Source of the DNA: Streptomyces tardus
Lineage (GTDB): Bacteria; Actinomycetota; Actinomycetes; Streptomycetales; Streptomycetaceae
Direction: 5' to 3'
Length of the DNA: 64,000 nt
Assembly (NCBI RefSeq): GCF_018101125.2
Contig: NZ_JAELVF020000001.1
Coordinates: 2,546,147 to 2,610,146 of the forward strand
Below are positions 17,465 through 25,846 of this stretch, piece by piece; position 1 is the stretch's first letter, and each line of letters opens with the position of its first letter. Under the pieces are notes generated by a model. That model had not been told where the DNA came from. It did not search any database and worked only from the letters and a program-made list of their open reading frames with translations. A program made the position numbers and the translations under genes.

Positions 17465-18061
17465 CTACCGAGTGGGGGCGGGCAGGATGCGCGCCAGAGT
17501 CGACCGGGCCGCCGAGGTCAGGGTGTCGACGTCCGTGCCGGTGCGGCCCAGGGCGAGGAGGCCGAGCTGGGCCACGAGCACGGTGCGGGCGGTCTCGGCG
17601 GGGTCCGCCTCCGGGGCGAGGTCGCCTTCGCGCTGGGCGCGCTCCAGCGCTTCGGTGAGGAGGGCGGTGATCGCCCGGTAGCTGCGGCGGGCCTCGGCGG
17701 CCACTTCCGGGCTGGCGGCGGCGAGTTCGGCGTTGCTGTTGGCGAGCAGGCACCCACGGCGCGCAGCCGCCCCGGTCGGATCGGCGGCCGGGCCGAGTAC
17801 GAACTCGTGCACCGCGTCGATCTCCCGCGTCGCGGACTCCAGCCGCTCGCGCAGGCTCACCAGGTTTGCGTCGTCGTACTCGCGCAGCACCCGCAGGAAC
17901 AGATGCTGCTTGTCCCCGAAGGCGCCGTAGAGGCTGCCCCTGCCGAGCCCGCTGACGCGCAGCAGGTCCTCCAGCGACGTCGCCGCATAGCCCTTGTCCC
18001 AGAACTCGTCGCGGACGGCGAGCAGTACGCGGTCTTCGTCGAACTTCCGGGGTCGGGCCAT
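17465..18061 (-). CDS. TetR/AcrR family regulator
   Basis: 198 residues: MARPRKFDEDRVLLAVRDEF, YAATSLEDLLRVSGLGRGSLYGAFGDKQHLF is the DNA-binding domain, followed by a TetR_C-type domain (RRGCLLANSNAELAAASPEVAAEA). The start codon lies 6 nt after TACGCT (minus strand), so the transcript is probably leaderless. It is upstream of, and in line with, the SDR gene whose promoter carries a palindrome; likely repressor of that enzyme. Confidence 0.9.
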   Translation of the reverse strand: MARPRKFDEDRVLLAVRDEFWDKGYAATSLEDLLRVSGLGRGSLYGAFGDKQHLFLRVLREYDDANLVSLRERLESATREIDAVHEFVLGPAADPTGAAARRGCLLANSNAELAAASPEVAAEARRSYRAITALLTEALERAQREGDLAPEADPAETARTVLVAQLGLLALGRTGTDVDTLTSAARSTLARILPAPTR

Positions 18062-18092
18062 GCTCCCAGCGTATGGGCTCCGGCCGACCCTG

Positions 18093-18791
18093 CTAGCCGC
18101 TGGTGAGCGAGAGCTTCGCCGCGAAGCCGAGGAACGCCGTACCGGCCGCCGCCGAGGCGCCCGCCTGGAGACGCCGCCGGCTGCGGAAGGCCGCCGCCAG
18201 CCGCGTACCGCCGAAGATCAGCAGCGACAGATAGGCGAAGCTGAACAGCTGCGCCCACAGCCCGAGCACCACGAACGTGAGCGCCGGGTACGGGTAGGCC
18301 GGGTCGACGAACTGGACGAAGAAGGAGACGAAGAAGAGGATCGCCTTCGGATTCAGCAGACTGGCCAACAGCGCCCGGCGGAACGGGAGTTCACGCGCCG
18401 GGCCGCGGGCCCTCGTACCTGCCGCGGCCGGTTCGGTGCGCCCGGTGTCCGGCCCGGTGTCCGCGCCGGGCTCCGGCGGCTCCGTGCGGCGCCGCCACAG
18501 CTGCCACGTGCCCCGCAGCAGCCCGACCGCCAGCCAGCTCAGATAGCCCGCGCCGAGGTACTTCACCACCGAGAACGCCAACGGGCTCGCCTGCAGCAGC
18601 GAGGCCACACCGCCCGCCGAGAGCGTCATCAGCACCGCGTCCCCGCAGAAGACCCCGCACGCCGCCTGGTACCCCGGACGCACCCCACGGCGGGCCGCGA
18701 CCGAGACGACGTAGAGCGAGTTCGGCCCGGGGAGCAGCACGATGAGGGCGAGACCCACGAGGTAGGTGGGAAGGTCGGTGATACCCAGCAT
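18093..18791 (-). CDS. LysE/RhtB family amino-acid exporter
   Basis: 232 residues with about six membrane segments. MLGITDLPTYLVGLALIVLLPGPNSLYVVS carries the PGPN motif of the LysE family, and NPKAILFFVSFFVQFVDP is the second signature; a Pro/Glu/Gly-rich loop of ~30 residues separates the halves. Closest by eye to LeuE (leucine export). ATG 18791 is 145 bp from tipA, divergent. Confidence 0.88.
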   Translation of the reverse strand: MLGITDLPTYLVGLALIVLLPGPNSLYVVSVAARRGVRPGYQAACGVFCGDAVLMTLSAGGVASLLQASPLAFSVVKYLGAGYLSWLAVGLLRGTWQLWRRRTEPPEPGADTGPDTGRTEPAAAGTRARGPARELPFRRALLASLLNPKAILFFVSFFVQFVDPAYPYPALTFVVLGLWAQLFSFAYLSLLIFGGTRLAAAFRSRRRLQAGASAAAGTAFLGFAAKLSLTSG

Positions 18792-18890
18792 GGGTCGTAG
18801 CCTGGCACGCGCCGGGTAAGGACCAAAACGACGTTTTGCCATCCGGACAGGCGGGCGGGGCGGGCGGGAGGCGGGCTGCGGGCTGAGGGC

Positions 18891-18921
18891 TTGCACCTCA
18901 CGCGACGTGAGGACGGACAGT
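18891..18921 (+). promoter_or_regulatory. tipA promoter with MerR-type operator
   Basis: TTGCAC (18891-18896) and GACAGT (18916-18921) are separated by 19 bp, the over-long spacer typical of MerR-activated promoters, and the spacer contains the inverted repeat CCTCACGCGACGTGAGG (18896-18912). Confidence 0.75.
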
Positions 18922-18951
18922 GGTCCCGTTCCACTCACCAAGGAGGCGGAC

Positions 18952-19707
18952 ATGGGTCACTCCGTCGGCAGGGTCGCGAGCCTCGCCGGGGTCACCGTGC
19001 GCACGCTGCACCACTACGACGAACTCGGCCTGCTCACACCCGGCGAACGCACCCGTGCGGGACACCGCCGGTACAGCGACGCGGATCTCGACCGGTTGCA
19101 GCGCATCCTCTTCTACCGGGAGCTCGGCTTCCCGCTCGAAGAGGTCGCACTGCTCCTCGACGATCCGAGGACCGACCCGCTCGAACATCTGCGGCGTCAG
19201 CACCGCGCGCTCACCGGGCGGATCGAGCAGCTGCGGAAGATGGCCGCCGCCGTTCAACGCACCCTGGAGGCACAGACGATGGGCGTCAATCTGACCCCTG
19301 AGGAGAAGTTCGAGGTCTTCGGCGACCACGACCCGGACCTCCACGAGGCCGAGGCCGAGGAACGCTGGGGCGGCGCCGAGGCGTACCGGCAGTCGCGGCG
19401 CCGGGCCGCTTCGTACACCAAGGAGGACTGGCAGCGGATCATGGCCGAGCACGACGGCCTGTGCCGCCGCCTCGCCGCGCTGCGGGAGTCCGGCGAACCC
19501 GCCGGCTCGGTACGGGCGACGGACCTGGCGGAGGAGCACCGGGCCTGGATCGGCCACCACTACGAGTGCGGCTACGAGATGCACCGCGGGCTGGCCGACA
19601 TGTACGTCGCCGACGAGCGGTTCACCGCGACGTACGACGCCTTCGGGCCGGGCCTCGCGGCGTATCTGCGGGAAGCGGTGCACGCCAACGCCAACCGCCG
19701 CTCCTGA
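18952..19707 (+). CDS. tipA: TipA-type MerR regulator, thiopeptide-binding
   Basis: 251 residues. N-terminal MerR domain (VGRVASLAGVTVRTLHHYDELGLL, RAGHRRYSDADLDRLQ), coiled coil, then the TipAS antibiotic-recognition domain (NLTPEEKFEVFGDHDPD, SYTKEDWQRI, HYECGYEMHRGLADMYVADERF). Cys206 is the residue that in TipA reacts with dehydroalanines of thiostrepton-like antibiotics. An internal ATG (19279, Met110) with GGAGG 8 nt upstream would give the short TipAS form. AAGGAGG precedes ATG 18952. It is autoactivated through the promoter at 18891. Confidence 0.93.
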   Translation: MGHSVGRVASLAGVTVRTLHHYDELGLLTPGERTRAGHRRYSDADLDRLQRILFYRELGFPLEEVALLLDDPRTDPLEHLRRQHRALTGRIEQLRKMAAAVQRTLEAQTMGVNLTPEEKFEVFGDHDPDLHEAEAEERWGGAEAYRQSRRRAASYTKEDWQRIMAEHDGLCRRLAALRESGEPAGSVRATDLAEEHRAWIGHHYECGYEMHRGLADMYVADERFTATYDAFGPGLAAYLREAVHANANRRS

Positions 19708-19881
19708 CCGCGCTGCCGGTGCGCCGGCGACGCTCCTGGCCGCCCGTACCGGCCGGGTCCGTACGCGGGTGTGCGTCCGGGGCGTCGGCGGCACTGCGAC
19801 GCGCTGTCCCGGTGCTGCCCGAGCGGGCCGTGCGCGACCGGCCGTCATCGCCCGGGGGCGTACGGTCCCGGACGGGCGGGA

Positions 19882-20841
19882 TCAGACCCTGGCGTGCTTG
19901 CGGCGGCCGCGCTCGGGCAGGGTCGCCCGGCGCTTCTTGGACCGCTGGATACGGTGCTCGGCGACGATCACGGTGACGACCAGCGCGAAGCCGAAAGCCA
20001 TCAGGGTAAAGGTCGCGGGGGTGCCGTCACCCGGCGCGTACATGTTCCGGTCGTCGTCCTGCCAGGGCCACAGCGCGCGCAGCGAACCGGCCATCAGACC
20101 GGTCATGACGACGATCGTGAGGTGGTGGTGGTGCTCCAGCAACCACTTCAGCACCTTCACGAAGAGCCCGAGCCCGAGCACGCAGCCGAGCCCGAAGGAG
20201 CCGAGCAGTGCCAGATCACGGTTGTTGGCGGCGTCGATGACCGGCTGGTAGAGGCCCATGGTCAGCAGCAGGAAGGAGCCGGAGAGACCGGGCAGGACGA
20301 GGGCGCAGATCGCGATGGAGCCGCCGAGGAAGACGGTCAGCGGGTTCGCCGTCACCTCTGCCGGGGCCAGCCCCGTCAGGAAGAAGGCGCCCAGCCCCAT
20401 CGCCGCCGCCACCAGGTAGTTCAGCGGCTTCCAGTGCTGTCCGGAGTGCGAGTACGGGATGTACAGCGACGCCAGGACCAGCCCGAAGAAGAGCGCGAAC
20501 GCGTACTGCTGGTGGTCCTCCACCAACGGGGCGACCAGTTTCGCGCCGAGCGCCAGTGCGCACACCATGCCGATCATCATCGGCAGCATCATCGGCCAGT
20601 CCGCCCGGCGCAGCTCCTCCTTGGCCCGTGCGCCGCCCCTGCCGCGCGGCAGGTCGGAGATCGCGAGCCGCGCGGCGCTGGTGATGTGCCCGGCGGTGTT
20701 GATGAGCGTCTCGTAGGCACCGATGATCAGCGCCACTGTTCCGCCGCTCACCCCCGGTACGACCTCGACAACGCCGATCAGGCCGCCCCTGAACACATTG
20801 AACGCGCGTGTCCCGAGGGAGTTGCTGTTGCTCGGCGCCAT
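19882..20841 (-). CDS. DUF368 membrane protein
   Basis: 319 residues, about eight to nine membrane helices. The two DUF368 repeats are visible: FRGGLIGVVEVVPGVSGGTVALIIGAYE at the start and ICALVLPGLSGSFLLLTMGLYQPVI in the middle; the tail is strongly basic (KKRRATLPERGRRKHARV). DUF368/PopT-type proteins have been linked to undecaprenyl-phosphate translocation in other bacteria (established for some family members only). AGGAGAT precedes ATG 20841. Divergent from the ThrE-like exporter. Confidence 0.87.
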   Translation of the reverse strand: MAPSNSNSLGTRAFNVFRGGLIGVVEVVPGVSGGTVALIIGAYETLINTAGHITSAARLAISDLPRGRGGARAKEELRRADWPMMLPMMIGMVCALALGAKLVAPLVEDHQQYAFALFFGLVLASLYIPYSHSGQHWKPLNYLVAAAMGLGAFFLTGLAPAEVTANPLTVFLGGSIAICALVLPGLSGSFLLLTMGLYQPVIDAANNRDLALLGSFGLGCVLGLGLFVKVLKWLLEHHHHLTIVVMTGLMAGSLRALWPWQDDDRNMYAPGDGTPATFTLMAFGFALVVTVIVAEHRIQRSKKRRATLPERGRRKHARV

Positions 20842-20904
20842 GATCTCCTGTTTTCGTACGGGCTCCACAGGCGGTTGAACGGGCTACATCCTATGCTGCG
20901 CCTC

Positions 20905-23178
20905 GTGGGCACCCAGCAGGGGAGAGGCACCTCTCGCCACCTGGTGAAACAGGGACGGTTGGGAAAGTCCGAAGCCGACGGGTCTCGCGTGACGGAGGAG
21001 TGGCAGGACGTGGTCGGGGACAAACGCGGGAAGCGTCCGGGGTCCAGGGGCGCGACCCCCGCGACGAGCCGCAGGCCGGCCGCCGGACCGGACGCCGCCG
21101 GGCGTCCGGAGGCCGAGCGGGAGCACGGGCGTGGAACGGACACGTCGCCCGACGTCCCGTCGGTGGAGGACGCCGAGAGCGCGGAGAGAGCTGCGGAGGC
21201 CGAGGAGGCCGCGGTCGAGGAGGCCATCGCGGCCGAGGTCGCCGCCGCCGACGGCCCGGACACCGCCGACGACGCAGCCCATCGGACTTCCGCCACCGGG
21301 CCTTCCGCCGCCGACGGTGCTGCGCCTGTCACCGCCGGACCGGACGCACACGAGCCGGACGCCGCCGGACCGGACGCACACGGACCGGGTGACGACGAGC
21401 CGGACGACGACGTCGAGCTGCCTGTCGGCGTCCCCCCGCGGGCGTTGGCCGCGGACTTCGACGAGGAGTGGCCGGACAGCCCCGTCGACGACGCCGACTC
21501 CCTCTACGACTACGACGACTACGACGACGGCCACAGCACCTTCACCCCGCCCTTCGGGGTGCCGATGCCGCCGCTGCCGCAGGACGAGCACCCCACCTCC
21601 GAGTTCGCCGTCCCCAAGGGCCTGCTGGCGCGGGAGCCGGAACCGGTGGACGAACACCCGACGTCGGAGTTCGCCGTACCTGAGGGCTTCCGGTTGCCGG
21701 AGCGCGAACAGCCGGGCAGCACCTTCCAGTTCACCCCCGCCGGCGGCGTGCCGACGACCGCGGGCCGTGGACCGATGGCGAGGCGGGCGGCGCCCTGGCA
21801 GGACCGGATGCGCACGATGGTCCGGATGCCGCTGGCCGAACGGCCCGCACCCGAACCCTCGCCCCGCGGCGAGGACGAGAGCGGCCCGGCCGCGCCGCGC
21901 GTGCTCGACCTCACGCTCCGTATCGGCGAGCTGTTGCTGGCGGGCGGTGAGGGCGCGGAGGACGTGGAGACCTCCATGTTCGCCGTGGCGCACGCCTACG
22001 GACTCGACCGCTGCGAACCCACCGTCACCTTCACGCTGCTCTCGGTCACCTACCAGCCCTCGCTGGTCGACGATCCGGTGAGCCTCAGCCGTACGGTGCG
22101 CCGCCGCGGCACCGACTACACCCGGCTGGCCGCCGTGTTCCGGCTGGTGGACGACATCACCTCCACCGAGGTCACGCTGGAGGAGGCGTACCGGACGCTG
22201 GCGGAGATCCGACGCAACCGGCACCCGTTCAGCAAGAACGAGCTGACCATGGCCACCGGCCTGCTCGCCGGTGCCGCGGCCACCCTGGTCGGCGGCGGCC
22301 CGCTGGTGTTCGTACTGGCCGCGCTCGGCGCCATGGCCGGCGACCGCCTCGCCTGGCTGTGCTCAAGCCGCGGACTGCCCGAGTTCTACCAGTTCGTGGC
22401 CGCGGCGATGCCGCCCGCCGCCATCGGCGTCACGGTGACCATGGGCCTCCACGAGGTCTTCGACGGCGTGCGCGCCTCCGCGGTGATCACCGGTGGGCTC
22501 TTCGCCCTGATCCCGGGAAGGGCGCTGGTCGCGGCCGTGCACGACGGCCTGACGGGTTACTACATCACCGCCTCCGCCCGACTTCTGGAGGTCATGTACC
22601 TGATCGTCGGCATCGTCTGCGGCGTGCTGCTGGTGCTCTACCTCGGTGAGCAGTTCGGACCCGGGTTCGACCCCGACACCGTCTACTCGATCGAGCGCCC
22701 CGTCACCCAGCTGTTCGCCGCGATGCTGCTCGCGTTCGCCTTCTGCGTACTGCTCCAGCAGGAGCTGCGCACGGTGCTGTGGGCCACCCTGAACGGCGGT
22801 GTCGCCTGGCTGATTTTCGCGACCCTCGCGCACACGGTGGAGATCGACCCGGTGCCGGCGACGGTCGCCGCCGCCGGACTGGTCGGACTCTTCGGGCAGC
22901 TGCTCTCCCGGTACCAGTTCGCCTCCGCGATGCCGTACATCACCGCGGCGATCGGCCCGCTGCTGCCCGGTAGCGCCACCTACTTCGGGCTGCTCGGCAT
23001 CGCTCAGGGCAACACGGACAAGGGCTTCCAGTACCTCGCCACGGCGGCGGCGCTGGCGCTCGCCATCGCCATCGGCGTCAATCTGGGCGGCGAGCTGGCC
23101 CGGCTGTTCATCAAGACGCCCGGCCTGGAGACTCCGCTGCCCGGCCGCCGCGCCGCCAAGCGCACCCGCGGCTTCTGA
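20905..23178 (+). CDS. ThrE-like threonine/serine exporter with long acidic N-terminus
   Basis: Up to 757 residues. The first ~330 are hydrophilic, Ala/Asp/Glu/Pro-rich, with the near-duplicate DEHPTSEFAVP twice. Then the ThrE domain: LRIGELLLAGGEGAEDVETSMFAVAHAYGLD, YTRLAAVFRLVDDI, and about ten membrane helices to the basic end RRAAKRTRGF. The start is uncertain: GTG 20905 lies 7 nt after TATGCT (leaderless pattern); GTG 20989 (TEEWQD) gives better codon usage because the intervening codons include AGA, AAA and TCT. Exports amino acids by proton antiport in the family. Confidence 0.85.
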   Translation: MGTQQGRGTSRHLVKQGRLGKSEADGSRVTEEWQDVVGDKRGKRPGSRGATPATSRRPAAGPDAAGRPEAEREHGRGTDTSPDVPSVEDAESAERAAEAEEAAVEEAIAAEVAAADGPDTADDAAHRTSATGPSAADGAAPVTAGPDAHEPDAAGPDAHGPGDDEPDDDVELPVGVPPRALAADFDEEWPDSPVDDADSLYDYDDYDDGHSTFTPPFGVPMPPLPQDEHPTSEFAVPKGLLAREPEPVDEHPTSEFAVPEGFRLPEREQPGSTFQFTPAGGVPTTAGRGPMARRAAPWQDRMRTMVRMPLAERPAPEPSPRGEDESGPAAPRVLDLTLRIGELLLAGGEGAEDVETSMFAVAHAYGLDRCEPTVTFTLLSVTYQPSLVDDPVSLSRTVRRRGTDYTRLAAVFRLVDDITSTEVTLEEAYRTLAEIRRNRHPFSKNELTMATGLLAGAAATLVGGGPLVFVLAALGAMAGDRLAWLCSSRGLPEFYQFVAAAMPPAAIGVTVTMGLHEVFDGVRASAVITGGLFALIPGRALVAAVHDGLTGYYITASARLLEVMYLIVGIVCGVLLVLYLGEQFGPGFDPDTVYSIERPVTQLFAAMLLAFAFCVLLQQELRTVLWATLNGGVAWLIFATLAHTVEIDPVPATVAAAGLVGLFGQLLSRYQFASAMPYITAAIGPLLPGSATYFGLLGIAQGNTDKGFQYLATAAALALAIAIGVNLGGELARLFIKTPGLETPLPGRRAAKRTRGF

Positions 23179-23545
23179 CCCCGCCCGGACTCGCCCGCCG
23201 CCCGACACGCGACGCCCGGCCCCGGCGCGCGTCTCGCGTCCCCGTGCTCGTTGTCCGGGTACGTGTTCGCGTCCTCGGCGGCGATCAACCGCACGTCAGC
23301 AGTCCGCCCCCGAAGCCTGGGCGCTGCGCGTACCGAGACGCCAACGGCCGTAACGAGGAGGGGAAATACCCGAATCTCCAATGGCTGCTCAATCCGCCCT
23401 CCCCGCCACCTAAAACCCCACGTCAGCAACTCTGCTCCCCGCACACGCGGGGCGGTCCAACCCCGACGGCGGCGCTGCGTCCGCGCAGACGAGTAGGGCG
23501 CGTCCCCGCGGGGACGCGCCCTACTCGTCTGCTGCCTTTCGGGGC
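23179..23545. other. Intergenic region between the exporter and ppa
   Basis: 367 bp between convergent genes. A 48-bp palindrome occupies 23485-23532. The middle (about 23350-23450) is less GC-rich and contains short A/T runs; no supported gene. Confidence 0.6.
23485..23532. terminator. 48-bp perfect palindrome after ppa
   Basis: GCAGACGAGTAGGGCG continues to CGTCCCCG at 23508 and is matched base for base by its reverse complement to 23532 (24-bp arms, no loop). It lies 14 bp beyond the ppa stop and could terminate transcription from both sides. No U-tract on either strand. Confidence 0.7.
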
Positions 23546-24037
23546 TCAGTGGCCGCCGTTGGCCTCCAGGCGCTTCACGCTCGCCTCTACCTCGGCCTCG
23601 GCCTCGGTGCGGCCCACCCAGTTGGCGCCCTCGACGGACTTGCCGGGCTCCAGGTCCTTGTACACCTCGAAGAAGTGCTGGATCTCCAGCCGGTCGAACT
23701 CCGAAACGTGGTGGATGTCCCGCAGGTGCTCCATGCGCGGGTCGGATGCCGGTACGCAGAGCAGCTTGTCGTCGCCGCCCGCCTCGTCGGTCATCCGGAA
23801 CATGCCGATCGCCCGGCACTTGATGATGCAGCCGGGGAAGGTCGGCTCGTCCAGCAGCACAAGGGCGTCCAACGGGTCGCCGTCCTCGCCGAGGGTGCCG
23901 TCCACGAAACCGTAGTCGGCCGGGTACACGGTCGAAGTGAAGAGGTGGCGGTCCAGTCGAATGCGACCGGTCTCGTGGTCCACCTCGTACTTGTTCCGCG
24001 ACCCCTTCGGGATCTCGATGGTGACGTCGAACTCCAC
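23546..24037 (-). CDS. ppa: Inorganic pyrophosphatase
   Basis: 163 residues, family I soluble PPase: [49 protein letters not shown] contains the DxDPxD metal-binding signature, followed by [25 protein letters not shown]. Cytosolic hydrolysis of pyrophosphate with Mg2+. GTG 24037 start with a GGAGGAG ribosome-binding site. Divergent from dacB, as in other Streptomyces. Confidence 0.96.
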   Translation of the reverse strand: MEFDVTIEIPKGSRNKYEVDHETGRIRLDRHLFTSTVYPADYGFVDGTLGEDGDPLDALVLLDEPTFPGCIIKCRAIGMFRMTDEAGGDDKLLCVPASDPRMEHLRDIHHVSEFDRLEIQHFFEVYKDLEPGKSVEGANWVGRTEAEAEVEASVKRLEANGGH

Positions 24038-24124
24038 TGGGAGGCTCCTCCGTGATCAACACACATGTCTGGTGATTAAGTGTCCCTCACGCTGGTGTCT
24101 GCTCGCGAAAGGGGCTGGTCCTAG

Positions 24125-25708
24125 GTGCGGGGTACGCCCATGAACCGGTGGGTCCGTTCACTGGACGCGGTGGACACGGGGGTGCGTGCCGTCCGCCGAC
24201 GCTGGTACGCGACCCCGCTTCCGCGGCGTCGTGACTGGCAGGCGGTGGCCGGTTCCGCTGTTGTCGGCCTGACCGTCGCGGTGACCGCGGTGGCCACCAC
24301 CGGCCCCTGGGACTCGGGTCAGCGTACGGCCGAACGCGGCTGGGCAGCCGACCGGGAGCCCGACAGTGGCCAGGGCCACACCGACGACGGTCGCCCCGAC
24401 GACGGCACCGCGCCCCGGCCGGGCGCCCCGCCCGTGCTCGGCGCGCTCGGCAGCGAGAGCAGCCCGCCCAGTGGCAAGGGCCTCGGCAAGGCGTTCAAGA
24501 AGCTGTTGAAGGACCCTGCGCTGGGCAACCGCACGACGCTCTCGGTCGGGGACGCGCTCACCGGCGAGGAGCTGTACGCCAGCGGCGGCGGCGACGCGGT
24601 GGTGCCCGCTTCGACGATCAAGATCGCCACCGGGGCCGCCGTACTGACCGCGCTCGGCCCCGAACACCGCATCCCCACCCGGACGGTGTGGGACGCGAAG
24701 AAGAAGCGCGTCGTCCTCGTCGGCGGCGGGGACCCCACGGTCACCGAGAAGCAGTTCGCCTCCCTCGCGACCGCCACTGCCCGCAGCCTGAAGAAGCGTG
24801 GCCTGAAACCGACCGCGCTCGGCTACGACACCTCCCGCTACTCCGGGCCGGACCGCCACCCCATCGGGATCAACGACAACATCGCCCCGCTGACTCCCCT
24901 GATGGTCAACTCCGGCCGCACCGACGACTCCTCCAAAGGCCCCGCGCCCCGTGCGCTGGACCCGTCCGCCGACGCGGCCGAGCGCTTCGCCGGGCTGCTG
25001 CGCGACCGTGGTGTGGACACCGACCGCACGGTCGCGGCGAAGGCTGCCAAGGGCTGGACCCAGTCGATCGACGGCCGGGAGAAGGACCTCCCCGGGAGCG
25101 GCGGAAACGACGGTGGCGGCGGCGATGACGGCAGGCCGGGCACCGAACTGGGCGTCCACCGCTCCGCGCCGATGTCCTCGCTGGTCGAGCGGATGCTGGT
25201 GAACAGCGACAACGACATCGCCGAGGCGCTCGCCCGCCAGACCGCGCTGGCCACCGGCCGCACCGCCGACTTCGGCGGCGCGGAGCAGGCTGTGCGGAGT
25301 CAGTTGAAGAAGCTCGACCTGCCGATGAAGGGCACCCGCTTCGCCGACGGCAGCGGCCTCAGCCGCGCCGACCGGGTCTCCGCCTCCTTCCTCACCGAGC
25401 TGCTCGCCCGCGCCGCCGAGCCCGACCGTGCCGCGCTCCGGCCGCTGCTGACCGGTCTGCCGGTGGCCGGTTTCAACGGCACGCTGGGCGGGCGCTACGG
25501 CACCCCCGACACCCAACGCGGCGCAGGTCTGGTACGCGCCAAGACCGGCACCCTGACCGGGGTCAACTCCCTTGCGGGCACGGTCGTCGACGCCGACGGC
25601 CGGCTGCTGACGTTCGCGCTCGTCACCACTGGCGCCAAGGACTCCCGGGCAGCCCAGAACGCCCTCGACGCGCTGGCCGGCAGGCTCGCGGACTGCGGCT
25701 GCCGCTGA
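24125..25708 (+). CDS. dacB: D-alanyl-D-alanine carboxypeptidase/endopeptidase (PBP4 type)
   Basis: 527 residues. An N-terminal membrane anchor (WQAVAGSAVVGLTVAVTAVA) and a ~75-residue Asp/Gly/Pro-rich linker precede the S13 peptidase domain: SxxK at Ser163-Lys166 (PASTIKIATG), SxN as SDN at 361-363, KTG at 473-475. Trims or cleaves peptidoglycan cross-bridges outside the membrane. A Gly-rich insert (GSGGNDGGGGDDG) interrupts the domain between the first two motifs. GTG 24125 has AAAGGGG 10 nt upstream; ATG 24140 is an alternative. Confidence 0.92.
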   Translation: MRGTPMNRWVRSLDAVDTGVRAVRRRWYATPLPRRRDWQAVAGSAVVGLTVAVTAVATTGPWDSGQRTAERGWAADREPDSGQGHTDDGRPDDGTAPRPGAPPVLGALGSESSPPSGKGLGKAFKKLLKDPALGNRTTLSVGDALTGEELYASGGGDAVVPASTIKIATGAAVLTALGPEHRIPTRTVWDAKKKRVVLVGGGDPTVTEKQFASLATATARSLKKRGLKPTALGYDTSRYSGPDRHPIGINDNIAPLTPLMVNSGRTDDSSKGPAPRALDPSADAAERFAGLLRDRGVDTDRTVAAKAAKGWTQSIDGREKDLPGSGGNDGGGGDDGRPGTELGVHRSAPMSSLVERMLVNSDNDIAEALARQTALATGRTADFGGAEQAVRSQLKKLDLPMKGTRFADGSGLSRADRVSASFLTELLARAAEPDRAALRPLLTGLPVAGFNGTLGGRYGTPDTQRGAGLVRAKTGTLTGVNSLAGTVVDADGRLLTFALVTTGAKDSRAAQNALDALAGRLADCGCR

Positions 25709-25846
25709 CCCGCCCCGCCGCGCGCCGGTCCGGTCCGTATCCGCGACCGGTCCGTATCCGCGCACGTGCGCAGCCCCGCGCCCGGGGCCTCCCCCGCGCC
25801 GCTCGCACCGCTGTGCCGTACGCAGCGGAAGCCGTACCGTGAAGCC

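Noticed and set aside
19771-20904. Long N-terminal extension of the ThrE-like frame
   Set aside because: Lies antisense to the DUF368 gene; composition is that of a shadow frame.
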